Under the pieces are notes generated by a model. It saw only the letters and a program-made list of their open reading frames with translations, was not told where the DNA came from and searched no databases. Source: Mesorhizobium sp. (GTDB taxonomy: Bacteria; Pseudomonadota; Alphaproteobacteria; Rhizobiales; Rhizobiaceae). Taken from it: a stretch of 64,000 nucleotides of DNA. The position numbers and the translations under genes were made by a program. How positions within the stretch are numbered: the first letter of the stretch is position 1; each line of letters starts with the position of its first letter. This document shows positions 51,039-60,919 of this stretch, piece after piece. The stretch spans positions 79,048-143,047 of the forward strand of contig NZ_JANJTZ010000067.1 in the NCBI RefSeq assembly GCF_024710845.1. Reading direction: 5' to 3'.

Positions 51039-52767
51039 TTTTGACCGAGACCGACAACTGTAATGAGCGGGTATCGATCGCCGGCTTGGAGCCAGGTTTT
51101 CCGGTGCGCTCGATCCAGTCGAAGATAGTGCCAAGCTCTCCTTGCAGGGTGATGGTGAGGTCGCGGCGTGTCGCGCCGGGTGTGATGACAATGCGGTCGA
51201 TGATCTGGCGGATGACTTCGGCTGCCTCCGCTGCATCGTCGGGATGGTCGAGCCCAGTGGTCAGACGCTCGATCCTGCGCCGGTAGGTTTCCGCAATGCC
51301 GGGGTGAATGTCGGGAACATCCTGCGGCGCATCGGAGAGGCGCGCCGTGAGGCTGTTCTGTTTCGCCTCAAGCTCGGTCAGTCGATCGGACAGGGCGCGA
51401 TGCCAGCCGCCTTGCTCGATGACGCGCACGATCTCGGCAATGGCTTTTGTTGTCTCGGCCAGTTCCCTGCGGCCGGCCTCGGCGCTCTTGCGGCGCTCGC
51501 GGTTGAGCCGGTTGGTTTCCTCCGCATAGGCTCGCGTGGCTTCTGCCGTCATCTCCGGTGTCATCATGCGCTCGTGCAGACCTGCCAGCACGCGGGCCTA
51601 AAGTGCCTCGCCGGCAATGGTGCGGGCATTGTCGCAGCCGTTTCCAAGCACATGGTTGGTGCAGGCATAGCGATCCTGCCCGCGACGGGCATAGGAGTCG
51701 CCACAGCAGCCGCAGAACAATAGGCCGGACAGCAGAGTGCGCGGCCGATGGGTGGCGTTGAGCCCGCCATTTCGTGCCAAGCTGCGCTTCACACCTTCAC
51801 GAGCTCCCTCGATCTGGCCCTTGTAGAGTGCCGTCAACTCGTCCTGCCGCGCCTTTGCGGCGTCCCATAACTGCTGCGACACGATACGAAGCTCGGGGGC
51901 TTCCGAGCGTATCCATTCGCGCTCAGGGTTGAGCCGATATGCAAAATGGCCGGTGTCGGGGTTCTTCAACTTCTTCTGCCGGTTCCAGCGGATGACGCCG
52001 ACATAAAGCTCGCAATTGAGGATGCCGGAACTGATGATCCGGTTGCCCGGGATGGTGCTGTCGTTCCAGCGCTTGCCGGTGGGGCCGGGAATGCCGTCGC
52101 GGTTGAGGTCCGCCGCGATGCGCCGCGGTCCCTTGCCCACGACATACCCCCGGAAGCTGCGCCTCACGATCTCGGCCTGTTCCTCGACGATCTCGCGCTA
52201 ACCCCCTTATCGGCTCACCGCGTGCGTCGAGCTGGTGGACGACACGATAGCCGTAGGCATTGCCGCCGCCGATCTTGCCGGCCTCGACACGGCCCCTGAT
52301 GCCGCGATGGGTCTTGATGGCGAGGTCTTTGAGGAACAGCGCGTTCATGGTGCCCTTCAGGCCGACATGAAGCTCGTTGATCTCGCCCTCAGACAAGGTG
52401 AAGATCGTCACGCCCGCGAAAGTCAAGCGCTTGAAGACCCCCGCCACATCCTCCTGGTCGCGGCTGATGCGGTCGAGCGCCTCGGACAGCACCATGTCGA
52501 AACGGCCGGCCTGGGCATCGGCAAGCAAGGACTGGATGCCTGACCGGTGAGCGATGCGCCGGAGACGGCTCGGTCGGAATAGCTTTCCACCACGGTCCAG
52601 CCCTCACGCACCGCGCGCTCCCGCCACTGGCGCAGTTGGTCCTCGATCGAGGCGTCCCGCTGGTTGTCGGAGGAATAGCGGGCGTTGAGGGCGACACGGG
52701 TCACAAGCTCAATCCTTTTCTCTTTGTGCTTTGCTGCCTCGCCATTCTTCGGTCGAACCCTCTGCAT
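51028..52767 (-). pseudogene. Large serine recombinase, inactivated by two frameshifts and a stop
   Basis: Remnant of a site-specific recombinase of the large serine family. N-terminal catalytic part: VALNARYSSDNQRDASIEDQ with the catalytic Ser in RYSSDNQ, continuing in a second frame as ALDRISRDQEDVAGVFKRLT. The recombinase domain is in a third segment (NRDGIPGPTGKRWNDSTIPG), with a zinc ribbon FCGCCGDSYARRGQDRYAC, then a coiled-coil tail (ETNRLNRERRKSAEAG). Lesions: one base missing near 52540 (CAGGCATCC where CAGGGCATCC is expected); a frame change near 52200 at a run of G; and TAG at 51598-51600 where GAG would give EALEARVLAGL. The gene starts directly after the vapC stop. Confidence 0.88.
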
Positions 52768-53181
52768 CTACCGCGACAATGCGGATTGAACATCGGTCAG
52801 CGCGAAATCATTGCCAACGTAGAGAAGAGGAGCCGAATGTCGTTTTGCGAGGGCATAGGCGAAGCAATCGCCGAAGTTCAGCCCGCCTCGCGTGCCAAAT
52901 CCCTTGCCGTAGTCCAGACGCGCCCTCATGGCGGCCCGGGCAAGGTTTTCCTCTATGGGCGCTATCGATATCTGGAAGTCAGACAGAAACGCGTCGAGAT
53001 CGGCAATCGCCTCGTGCCGATCTCCGTCCTTGATCCTGCCCGCCATGACGGTGCCGGCTTCGACATAGTTCACCGCCGATATGAGACGCGAAGCATCCGC
53101 CCGGAGAGCGGCCATGCAGTCCGGCGCTTCCGTCTCCTCGAACAGTATCGCAATTATCGCGGACGAGTCGACGATCATCAT
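52768..53181 (-). CDS. vapC: VapC-type PIN-domain toxin
   Basis: A 137-residue PIN ribonuclease. The four acidic active-site residues are present: D5 (MMIVDSS), E41 (NYVEAGT), D105 ([11 protein letters not shown]) and D125 (GNDFALTD). VapC toxins cleave tRNA or rRNA. ATG 53181 overlaps the vapB stop by 4 bp. Its TAG stop is immediately followed by the ATG of the serine recombinase pseudogene. Intact, in contrast with the recombinase. Confidence 0.93.
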   Translation of the reverse strand: MMIVDSSAIIAILFEETEAPDCMAALRADASRLISAVNYVEAGTVMAGRIKDGDRHEAIADLDAFLSDFQISIAPIEENLARAAMRARLDYGKGFGTRGGLNFGDCFAYALAKRHSAPLLYVGNDFALTDVQSALSR

Positions 53182-53450
53182 CGCGAGACGCCAAGCTCTT
53201 CGGGCGTGTCACCGACAGCTTCATCCCATTCCTGCTGGGTGACCGGGCGACGATCATAGCGGCCGGCGCGCTCGCGGACGAAAGCCTTCATGCGTGCAAC
53301 GTAGTCGCCCTGAGCCTCCCTTTCGGCGCGCAGTCGCTCCAGCCGCTCACGCATCGCCTGGGTAATGGCGTCCGTCATGGTCTCGCCGGTCAGACGGGAC
53401 AATTCTCGTGCCAGCCGATCCGCTTCGTCCGTCTTGATGCTCAAGGCCAT
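53178..53450 (-). CDS. vapB: VapB-type antitoxin
   Basis: A 90-residue antitoxin starting [20 protein letters not shown], the short-strand N-terminus of the PSK-type VapB family. It continues [20 protein letters not shown], and the C-terminal tail ([15 protein letters not shown]) wraps the toxin in the known family structures. It likely represses its own promoter through the TCTAGATA sites 13-33 bp upstream of its start. Overlaps vapC. Confidence 0.92.
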   Translation of the reverse strand: MALSIKTDEADRLARELSRLTGETMTDAITQAMRERLERLRAEREAQGDYVARMKAFVRERAGRYDRRPVTQQEWDEAVGDTPEELGVSR

Positions 53451-53462
53451 GGCAACCACCTT

Positions 53463-53483
53463 TCTAGATACGACATCTAGATA
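53463..53483. promoter_or_regulatory. Direct TCTAGATA repeats upstream of vapBC
   Basis: Two copies of TCTAGATA (53463-53470 and 53476-53483), 13 bp apart, upstream of vapB; the second contains the palindrome ATCTAGAT. This position and symmetry suit the autoregulatory operator of a VapBC complex. Confidence 0.55.
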
Positions 53484-53530
53484 GCACCTACGCACTGATC
53501 CTTCAACGAAAAATACCGAAATCCTCGCTG

Positions 53531-53776
53531 CTATTGATCGTCGCCGTCGCCAGAGCGATGATCGCTCGCGTCCGTCCGGTTCTTGGGCGGTGCATTGTCA
53601 TTGGCCGCGTGCGTGGCCTTCCCGAGGTCTTCCCGCGCCATCCGGCGGCCGATGATGCTGGCAAGCTTCAGGGCAACCGCATCGACCTTGCTCAGCACTT
53701 CGGGATCTGGCCCCTCCGCATCGCGATTGTCGTTGGCAGCTCTTTCTCTCCCGGAGCGCCTCCCCTCATCGCCCAT
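53531..53776 (-). CDS. Short hydrophilic protein coupled to alpA
   Basis: An 81-residue, strongly hydrophilic protein ([22 protein letters not shown]...). One helix ([20 protein letters not shown]) is flanked by disordered Asn/Asp-rich tails that contain two copies of AANDN (HAANDNAPP and RAANDNRDA). Its ATG lies 9 bp before the alpA stop, in another frame, so it is translationally coupled. Small partners of this kind accompany AlpA-type genes on rhizobial integrated elements. No domain recognised. Confidence 0.6.
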   Translation of the reverse strand: MGDEGRRSGRERAANDNRDAEGPDPEVLSKVDAVALKLASIIGRRMAREDLGKATHAANDNAPPKNRTDASDHRSGDGDDQ

Positions 53777-53981
53777 GACCGGCCTCTTCCTCCGGCCGCC
53801 ACCTGACCGGATCGGCAACCCAGCGGTCGAGGTCGGATTCCCTCCATCCCGCACCGTTGACGCTGATCCTGAGCTGGGCCGGGAACGTGCCCTCGGCGAT
53901 CTTGCGATAGATGGTGGAGCGGGACAGGCCGGTGCGGGCGAGCACGGTGTTCAGGCGCACGATACGGTCTGGTTGGCGCAT
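53766..53981 (-). CDS. AlpA-family phage regulator/excisionase
   Basis: A 71-residue winged-helix protein of the AlpA/Xis type. RLNTVLARTGLSRSTIYRKI is the helix-turn-helix and EGTFPAQLRISVNGAGWRES then DLDRWV is the wing and closing helix. Such proteins activate integrase or excision on integrated elements. Its presence with a serine recombinase and vapBC identifies an integrated mobile element. Confidence 0.9.
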   Translation of the reverse strand: MRQPDRIVRLNTVLARTGLSRSTIYRKIAEGTFPAQLRISVNGAGWRESDLDRWVADPVRWRPEEEAGHGR

Positions 53982-54377
53982 GGCTCAGACGCCTCCTGCT
54001 GGCTGTTCCTGACGGCTTCCGAGACCAGTCAGAGCAAGGAGTTGTCGTTGTGCAAGAGAGATTTAGCCGGCGTCGTATTGCAGTGTAGAAGGCGCGGAAA
54101 ATAGGACTGTTTTGCGAATGGCATCGTTCCTCTGCCGTCGCCGCGCTCGTCAGATTGCGGCTTTGGGCCAAATCAACAGCGGCTGGAGAGCCGTTTGCTG
54201 GCCAATACCGGAATTCCGGGATTGACGGTCGGCGGAACATCAGGTCCGCGAAATGACCGGCGACAAGCGCGTGCCGCTTACCCGGTCGCTCGCAAGGCGG
54301 AAGTCCTCGCAGTGATCTAAGAGCTGAAGCTTCAGAATACGATACCGAATGTCGTCGCGACTTCACTTGCCGGCGTC
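53982..54377. other. Gene-free stretch in the integrated element
   Basis: About 400 bases upstream of alpA with no ORF that has both a start signal and plausible composition. Fragments look like degenerate coding DNA. It presumably contains the alpA promoter and perhaps the far end of the older element. No second copy of the 26-bp boundary repeat and no tRNA were seen. Confidence 0.4.
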
Positions 54378-54620
54378 GTGGCCGAGCTGGAGATGATCGT
54401 CGAGGCGGAAAGGGAGATCGAGGATCCGACCGGCTTTCCCTGGTCGCACATCGCGTCGGTGCTGCGGAATTTGAAGGCGATCGCTGGAAACATACCGGTG
54501 GATCGGCCAAATAGGGCAATGGTACGCGCTGATATTGCCAGGCACTGGGCGGCCGCAGCCAGGCTCGTCGCGGCCATGAAAAAGGAAGCTGCCCTGGAGC
54601 GTTGCGGCCAGGCTGGTTAG
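54378..54620 (+). CDS. Probable remnant of an element-borne hypothetical gene
   Basis: Eighty residues from GTG 54378 (ATG 54393 alternative), rich in Glu and Ala with two helices: MAELEMIVEAEREIEDPTGF, PWSHIASVLRNLKAIAG, then ADIARHWAAAARLVAAMKKE. The frame stays open for a short way upstream, so this may be the C-terminal part of a larger lost gene. The pattern DPTGFPWSHIxSVL resembles hypothetical proteins often found on rhizobial islands, an impression from memory. Confidence 0.4.
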   Translation: MAELEMIVEAEREIEDPTGFPWSHIASVLRNLKAIAGNIPVDRPNRAMVRADIARHWAAAARLVAAMKKEAALERCGQAG

Positions 54621-54671
54621 ACGAAAGCAGCGCGACGTTACTTCTGGTACCTGTTGAAAACCTCTCCTGCC

Positions 54672-54686
54672 ACAATTGACGATTGT
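54672..54686. promoter_or_regulatory. 15-bp inverted repeat ACAAT-N5-ATTGT
   Basis: A perfect five-base-arm palindrome 46 bp upstream of the RHS gene start, the same ACAAT-N5-ATTGT form as at 24265-24279. It overlaps a possible -35 box (TTGACG, 54676-54681). It could be a repressor operator for the toxin gene. Confidence 0.35.
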
Positions 54687-54731
54687 ATTGGCTATGCCAG
54701 TCTGTGCTGACATCTGTCGGGGGACGGGACC

Positions 54732-57700
54732 TTGAAGAAGATATTCGCGCGGCTTGGACTGGTTCTATCGATCGGCCTGTTTTCGCTCGATGGCTGGGCG
54801 GAGACGACCCCGCATCCGGATGTCGCGGCGAAGGCGGGCAGCCCCGCGATCGGCAATTCGTCGGGCGGGCTCGGCAATGACGGGCCGGGGCTGCGGGAGG
54901 ACGCGCCGGACGAGAAGGTGGAGCCGCCGTCGGAGAAAGTCGACATTCCGCCGACAGAGCCTGAAAACAAGGATGGAGATGAGAAGGCTGCTGACACGGA
55001 GGTCGCGCCCACCCTTGAGGGGACAACGTCAGACGGCCTGATTCCTGACGTAAAAGCGCCGCCGTCAAATTTTCCTGAAGCCAAGGCGAATGGCAGTCTT
55101 GGCTACACCTTCGCGATCGACGCGCCCGACTTCCGCGGTCTCGAGCCGGAGATCGCGCTCACCTACACCTCCACACGTAAGACCAAGACCGGTGGCACCT
55201 ATCAGGGCTGGCTGGGTTACGGCTGGGGTGTCGACGGCATCGCGGTGATCGAACGCGCCCGGCCGCGCGGCGGCATCCCGGCCTATGCGGCGGGCGATGT
55301 CTATGTGCTGAACGGTACAGAGCTGGTGGCCTGTGTCGCCGGCATGGTGAGCCCGTCCTGTTCGACCGGCGGCACCCATGCGACGGAGAACGAGAGCTAC
55401 AACCGCATCAAATATCTCAGCGGCACGATCCAGTGGGAGATCACTGACCGCGCCGGCACGGTGACGACGCTCTCCGCCGTCGGCACGATCGCCAATACCG
55501 GCACGCTGACGCCCGGCACCGAAGCGTACAACCTTGCCTACCAGTACCGTTGGCTGGTGACCTCGGTGACGGATACGCACGACAATGTCGTGACCTACAG
55601 CTACACCTGCCCGGAACTACCGACCTGCTATCCCAATACGATCACCTATAACGGCTCGACGGTCCGCTTCTACCGTGAGGCGCGGCCGGACTATCTGCTC
55701 GTCGCCAACGGCCGGACTCTGTCGACCATCGCCACGCGCGTCCGCACCATCGCCGTGCTGACGGGCGGCGTGCTGCGTGCGGCTTATAGGCTGGAGTACG
55801 ACCAGGCGCCGGTCTCTGGCGCCTCGCGGCTGATCAAGATCCGCCAGTTCGGGCGTGATGCGACGGTCAACGGATCGGGCGTGATCAGTGGTGGGACGGA
55901 GCGGCCGGAGACGGTGTTCGCCTATGGGGACTACGCGGCAAACTTCACCACCACCCTGGTGCCTCAGTGGGGCAGCGGCGGGGCTCAGCTTGGCCTGCAG
56001 CATACCGCCGTGGACGACGTGAACAATGATGGAAGACAGGAACTGGTCTCCTATCACGACTCCGAAGGTGCGAAGCTTCGAAGCGTTTCGTCCGCCAACG
56101 TCGTGACGGTGCACTCTTTGCCAAGCAACGTGACCGTGCTTCAAGAGAGGCTCGTCGGCAGGTATCTCCCTGAAACCATCACGAAGAATTGGCTCGTTCC
56201 AGGCAGTGCGAGTTCGCGCGGATATGTGGATTTCGCCGCCAATCTGAGCGCGACATTCATCTATTGCTCCGCTGCGACCAATCCGGTCATGCTGGCAATT
56301 TGTCCCAACATCGTGGGCGGCGGCGGCTTTGAAGGAAACTCGCTCACCGCAGACACCACAGGTACAGGCGTCGACGAGTATTTTGCCGCCGCCCCAACAG
56401 GTGGCACTGCGCAACTTTTCCACGATCGACAGGGCGACTTTCTCGGCGACAACATCGATCGCTGGATGACAGGGGGCAACACGGCCAGCCAACTGATCCT
56501 GCATAAATACAACGGCGCCACTTGGGCGCAATCGACATATTCGATGGTCGACCTCGGCGGCGCGGCCGCGCCGCGCAACTGTGCGAGCATCGACCCCAAG
56601 GTCATGTTGAACTGCCTCGTCGGCGACATCAACGGAGACGGTGTCGATGATTTCGTCAATGTCGAGACAAACTACCTCGGTTGCAGCATCGAAAGTTGCT
56701 CGCCCGGGGTATCCCTGCGGGTTTATCTCGGCACCGGCGACCGGTTCGTCAAAGTAAATCTCGGCAATGGAGATGGTGGGTACACGAACGCAGAGGATAC
56801 TTCGCTTGCGGATATCGACGGTGACGGTAGCGCAGAACTCCTGACGTCGACGATCAATCCCCTTTCGCAGATGTCCTTCTTTGAATTCGGCCGGTTTCCG
56901 AACGATTCATCGATTTCATCTTCTCGAAAAATCCTCTCGTTCCGGGGCTACATTCCGAGCGCTATGTCGGGCGGTTCGGAGGCGAACTTCCAGACCGTCC
57001 CCGGCTTGATACTGGCCGGAAGCGGAACTGGGGATCTGAATGGCGATGGTCTGGTCGATCTGCTGACGTCAACCGTCACGACCGATTCCTTGGGGAGCAC
57101 GGCCAAATCCTATACGCTTCGGCTATCCCAAACGCCGGTTGTTACTCCGAATCTCCTCGCCTCCGTCACCAACCAGCTCGGCGGCACCGCGTCGTTCCAG
57201 TACAAGCCCTCGACGGTATGGGTGAACGACTACTTGCCCTATCCGGTGCAGACGGTGACGAAGCTGACGGTAGCGGACGGGCGAGGGCAGAGCGCCGTCA
57301 GCGACTTCACCTATTCGGGCGGTCTGTTCGATCATCCGTCGAACAAATTTCTGGGCTTCAAAAAAGTGATCGAGACCAAGCCTCTCGCCAATGGCGAGAC
57401 AGCGCGGCCGAAGGTCGAGACGACGTATCGGCAGGATGTCGCCAGCCACGGGCTGGTCCAGCGCGCCGACTTCAAGGACGGTGCAGGCACGATCCGCAAG
57501 TCGGTGATCGAGACCTGGACGGTCAATGCGACGGCAAAGCCCTATACGGCGCTCAACACCTCCACCACCACGGTCCTGACGCAGAACATAACCCTTGCCA
57601 CACGCATCGAGCGGGTGTTCGACGCTTATTCGAACGTGCTGGAGGAGAAGAATTACGGCCGTGTCGTGCCGCCGGGCGAGGCAGGCGCCGGCGACGACAT

Positions 57701-60700
57701 CGCCGGCGACGAGGTCTGGACGCGAAGGACCTTGAACCCGAACACGAGCGCCTACATCGTCTCGGCGCTGACGTCGGAAGCGATCCGCAACAATTTCGAC
57801 ATCAACACGCAGAATCTGCGCGGTACCATCTACTTCTATGACGGGCAGGCGGCCTACACCTCGCCGCCGATCAAGGGCGATTTAACGAAGAGGCAGCTCA
57901 GGAAGTCGCACGCGCTCGGCGAGGTCATCTATGAGACCTTTACCTATGACGCCTGGGGCAACAAGCTGTCGGCGGTCGACGGCGCCGGCAACCGTACTGA
58001 ATGGACCTACGACGCGACGCGCCATCTGTTCCCGGTCGCCGAGCGCAGCCCGCGCTACTTCGCCAATGGGACGCTGCCGGCCGACACGCGGCATTCTACC
58101 AGTGCCACTTTCGACGATGTCTGCCAACTGCCGCTGACTCGTGTCGATCTAAATGACATCACCCACACCTACGCCTACGACGCCTTCTGCCGGCTCATCG
58201 ACTACCGCAATACCGGGACCAACTTCTACCGGCTGATCTCCTACGTGAACGACGGCACGCCGGGAAACCAGTCCTGGGTCGTCTACGAGCCGCTGCCCAA
58301 CGCGGCGGGCTCCAGCTACCTCCAGAGCCTCTACGACGGCCGCGGCCGGGTCTGGCTCGAGCAGAAGCGCGGCGAGACGGCTAGTTCGCCGGCGCGGCGC
58401 ACGCAAACGATCTACGATGCCCGCAACAACGTGGCGCAGAAGAGCCATCCCTACTTCTACGGCGAGACGCCGCAGTACACCGAGACCGCCTACGACTGGA
58501 ACGACCGGCCGCTCACTGTCACCCATCCGGACGGGGCTTCGCGCACCAACGCTTATTATCTGATCGCGACGCTCGGCTCAACCTCCAACCAGCCGCTCGG
58601 CTATGTCCGCACGGTCGACGAGCTCGGCCGGGCGACGCAGACCTATTCCTCGAGCCAGGGCCAGGTAATCCGCATATCGCGGCAGATGGAGGACGCGTCC
58701 TGGCGCCACGAGTACCGCTCGTGGGATCCGTTCGGCAAGCTCATCCAGGTTCGTGACAACGGGCTCGCCACCTGGTCCTACACCTACGACAATCTCGGCA
58801 ACCGGCTCTCAGCGACCGATCCCGACATGGGAACCTGGACCTATATCTATGACGCCGCCCTGCGCATGACCCAGCAGACTGACGCGCGCGGCGTGGTCAC
58901 CGCGATGAGCTACGACCAGCTCGGCCGGCTGACGGAACGGCGCGTCGTCGCGCCGGTCATCGCCAGCCCGGTGCTGGCCGCCAATACCTACGACCAGGCG
59001 CGCGCCGGCTATCACAATGTCGGCCAGCTGACGACCTCGACCAACGGGGCAGCGACCCATCAGATCGACTGGCATGCGTCGGGCAACGAGGTGCGGCGCA
59101 TCTCGACGATCTCGGGCAAGTCGAACACGACCGTTCGCACGGAGGACCGTTCGCACAAGCCGGTCCGCATGGCCTACGGGCCGTATACGCTCAACATCGG
59201 CGACACTGCCAATCCGTGGACCTATACGGTCAACGGCGACCTCTACGCGATCCCCGGCTACATCAGCTCGATCGAGTACGAGGCCGACGGCCAGACCAAG
59301 CGCATCGACTACGCGAACGGCGTCTACACCACCTTCACCTACTCGCCGACGCGCCGCTGGTTGACACGCATCGTCACCACGCGGCCGAATGGCACAAAAA
59401 TCATCGACAACAGCTACACCCGCGACGCCGCCGGCCGCATCACGGCGATCGCCGGCATCGGCACGGCGGAGGACTGGACCTACAGCTACAACAATCTCGA
59501 CTGGCTGCTGACGGCAACCAATGCCGGCAATGCCGCGCTTTCAGAAACTTACACCTATTCCACCACCGGCAACCTGCTCACCCGCACGCGGCTTTCCGGC
59601 GCCTTCACCTATCCGGGCACGCAGGCAGCGCGGCCGCATGCGCCGCTGACGCTGGGCAGCCGGACCTTCACCTACGACGCCAACGGCAACACCACCTATG
59701 ACGGCCACCGCGCGCTGGTCTGGGACGAGGCCAACCGGCTGGCCAGGGTGACGATGCAGACCAGCCAGGTGATCGACTACGCCTACGGACCGGACGGCGC
59801 GCGGGCGAAGAAGACGCATCAGTTCGGCGCGACGCTCTATCCGTCCGCCGATGTCGAGATCGACGACACGCTGACCACGTCGGATGCCTACACGCGCTAT
59901 CCGCACATGGACATCAAGATCGTCGGCTACAACGTCTTCTTCCTGCACCGCGATCATCTCTCCTCCGTGCGCCATGTCACCAACGCCACCGGCGCGGTGC
60001 AGGAAACCACCGCCTACGCCGCCTATGGCGAGCGCACCAACGCCAGCTTCGACACGCAGAAGGGCTTCATCGGCGAGCGCTACGACCCCGAGACGGGCCT
60101 GCTCTACCTCAACGCCCGCTACATGGACCCGGCTTTTGGGCGGTTCATCTCACCGGATGACTGGGATCCGGTGTTGGAGGGCGTGGGGACCAACAGGTAT
60201 GCGTATGCCGGAAACGATCCGGTTAACAAGAGTGACAAGAATGGGCATGCCGAGGGTGATCCGGGCTACTGGGGACCCGGACTCATTGGTCCCGCAGATA
60301 CGGGAGTTAGGTCTCTTGATATCGGGCTTAACTCGTTGGCGTCGGCTGCGAATTCCGCGATCAATCCAGCCATCGGTTTTTTCGCAGCTCTTGAACCATA
60401 TGATGACACTATCACTGGGATCGAAATGTCTGTGCCGCCCAGTCCTGCGACTGCGCCAGTTAAAGGCCTAACAAAAGGCGTCGTAGCAGCATCTCACCTA
60501 GCGGGCAGTCTGCTCGCAATATCAAGATCAAGAACAGCCCAGAAAGCTTTTGCCGTGTCTTTGCAGGCAGCCGGAAAGTTGGCACCCGGTCAAAAGGCTC
60601 ATCATATAGTCGAGATCACCAACCCAAGTGCACAGCCAGCAAGAGATGTATTGTCGGAGTGGGGAATCGATATTAACGATCCAGTGAATGGGGTAGGTTT

Positions 60701-60905
60701 GACAAATCACCCAGGCTCTCACCCAGCCGCTGCAACAAACGCTGTAATCTCGAGGATCGATAGGGTGAGAAAAAGTCGGGAGGAGGTTATCGCGGAGTTG
60801 CAAGCAATCGGTCGGGAGCAAAAAGCAGTTGACGCGCAAATCTCAAAGGGTGAGAGATCAGAGAAATCTGCAGTATCCGGCTGGGCGAATGATCAGTATG
60901 AATAA
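54732..60905 (+). CDS. Secreted RHS/SpvB-type polymorphic toxin with AHH nuclease-like tip
   Basis: A 2057-residue exported protein. Starts at TTG 54732 with a signal peptide (MKKIFARLGLVLSIGLFSLD, cut near GWA-ET). A low-complexity acidic linker leads to an SpvB-like domain (about residues 117-420: SLGYTFAIDAPDFRGLEPEI). FG-GAP/VCBS-type calcium loops follow (DDVNNDGRQEL ~427, DINGDGVDDF ~632, DIDGDGSAEL ~694, DLNGDGLVDL ~769), then RHS/YD repeats (~1070-1700) and the RHS core ending GRFISPDDWDP near residue 1802. After the core, residues ~1830-2057 change composition and carry AHHIVEIT at ~1956 with GIDINDPVNGVGL and HPGSHP, the AHH nuclease pattern. No VgrG, PAAR or T6SS genes are seen. 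The RHS shell would deliver this tip to rivals. Confidence 0.9.
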   Translation: MKKIFARLGLVLSIGLFSLDGWAETTPHPDVAAKAGSPAIGNSSGGLGNDGPGLREDAPDEKVEPPSEKVDIPPTEPENKDGDEKAADTEVAPTLEGTTSDGLIPDVKAPPSNFPEAKANGSLGYTFAIDAPDFRGLEPEIALTYTSTRKTKTGGTYQGWLGYGWGVDGIAVIERARPRGGIPAYAAGDVYVLNGTELVACVAGMVSPSCSTGGTHATENESYNRIKYLSGTIQWEITDRAGTVTTLSAVGTIANTGTLTPGTEAYNLAYQYRWLVTSVTDTHDNVVTYSYTCPELPTCYPNTITYNGSTVRFYREARPDYLLVANGRTLSTIATRVRTIAVLTGGVLRAAYRLEYDQAPVSGASRLIKIRQFGRDATVNGSGVISGGTERPETVFAYGDYAANFTTTLVPQWGSGGAQLGLQHTAVDDVNNDGRQELVSYHDSEGAKLRSVSSANVVTVHSLPSNVTVLQERLVGRYLPETITKNWLVPGSASSRGYVDFAANLSATFIYCSAATNPVMLAICPNIVGGGGFEGNSLTADTTGTGVDEYFAAAPTGGTAQLFHDRQGDFLGDNIDRWMTGGNTASQLILHKYNGATWAQSTYSMVDLGGAAAPRNCASIDPKVMLNCLVGDINGDGVDDFVNVETNYLGCSIESCSPGVSLRVYLGTGDRFVKVNLGNGDGGYTNAEDTSLADIDGDGSAELLTSTINPLSQMSFFEFGRFPNDSSISSSRKILSFRGYIPSAMSGGSEANFQTVPGLILAGSGTGDLNGDGLVDLLTSTVTTDSLGSTAKSYTLRLSQTPVVTPNLLASVTNQLGGTASFQYKPSTVWVNDYLPYPVQTVTKLTVADGRGQSAVSDFTYSGGLFDHPSNKFLGFKKVIETKPLANGETARPKVETTYRQDVASHGLVQRADFKDGAGTIRKSVIETWTVNATAKPYTALNTSTTTVLTQNITLATRIERVFDAYSNVLEEKNYGRVVPPGEAGAGDDIAGDEVWTRRTLNPNTSAYIVSALTSEAIRNNFDINTQNLRGTIYFYDGQAAYTSPPIKGDLTKRQLRKSHALGEVIYETFTYDAWGNKLSAVDGAGNRTEWTYDATRHLFPVAERSPRYFANGTLPADTRHSTSATFDDVCQLPLTRVDLNDITHTYAYDAFCRLIDYRNTGTNFYRLISYVNDGTPGNQSWVVYEPLPNAAGSSYLQSLYDGRGRVWLEQKRGETASSPARRTQTIYDARNNVAQKSHPYFYGETPQYTETAYDWNDRPLTVTHPDGASRTNAYYLIATLGSTSNQPLGYVRTVDELGRATQTYSSSQGQVIRISRQMEDASWRHEYRSWDPFGKLIQVRDNGLATWSYTYDNLGNRLSATDPDMGTWTYIYDAALRMTQQTDARGVVTAMSYDQLGRLTERRVVAPVIASPVLAANTYDQARAGYHNVGQLTTSTNGAATHQIDWHASGNEVRRISTISGKSNTTVRTEDRSHKPVRMAYGPYTLNIGDTANPWTYTVNGDLYAIPGYISSIEYEADGQTKRIDYANGVYTTFTYSPTRRWLTRIVTTRPNGTKIIDNSYTRDAAGRITAIAGIGTAEDWTYSYNNLDWLLTATNAGNAALSETYTYSTTGNLLTRTRLSGAFTYPGTQAARPHAPLTLGSRTFTYDANGNTTYDGHRALVWDEANRLARVTMQTSQVIDYAYGPDGARAKKTHQFGATLYPSADVEIDDTLTTSDAYTRYPHMDIKIVGYNVFFLHRDHLSSVRHVTNATGAVQETTAYAAYGERTNASFDTQKGFIGERYDPETGLLYLNARYMDPAFGRFISPDDWDPVLEGVGTNRYAYAGNDPVNKSDKNGHAEGDPGYWGPGLIGPADTGVRSLDIGLNSLASAANSAINPAIGFFAALEPYDDTITGIEMSVPPSPATAPVKGLTKGVVAASHLAGSLLAISRSRTAQKAFAVSLQAAGKLAPGQKAHHIVEITNPSAQPARDVLSEWGIDINDPVNGVGLTNHPGSHPAAATNAVISRIDRVRKSREEVIAELQAIGREQKAVDAQISKGERSEKSAVSGWANDQYE

Positions 60906-60919
60906 GATTGGAACCATTA

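Noticed and set aside
54676..54704. Canonical promoter for the RHS gene from TTGACG
   Set aside because: No acceptable -10 box lies 16-18 bases downstream, so only the palindrome is reported.
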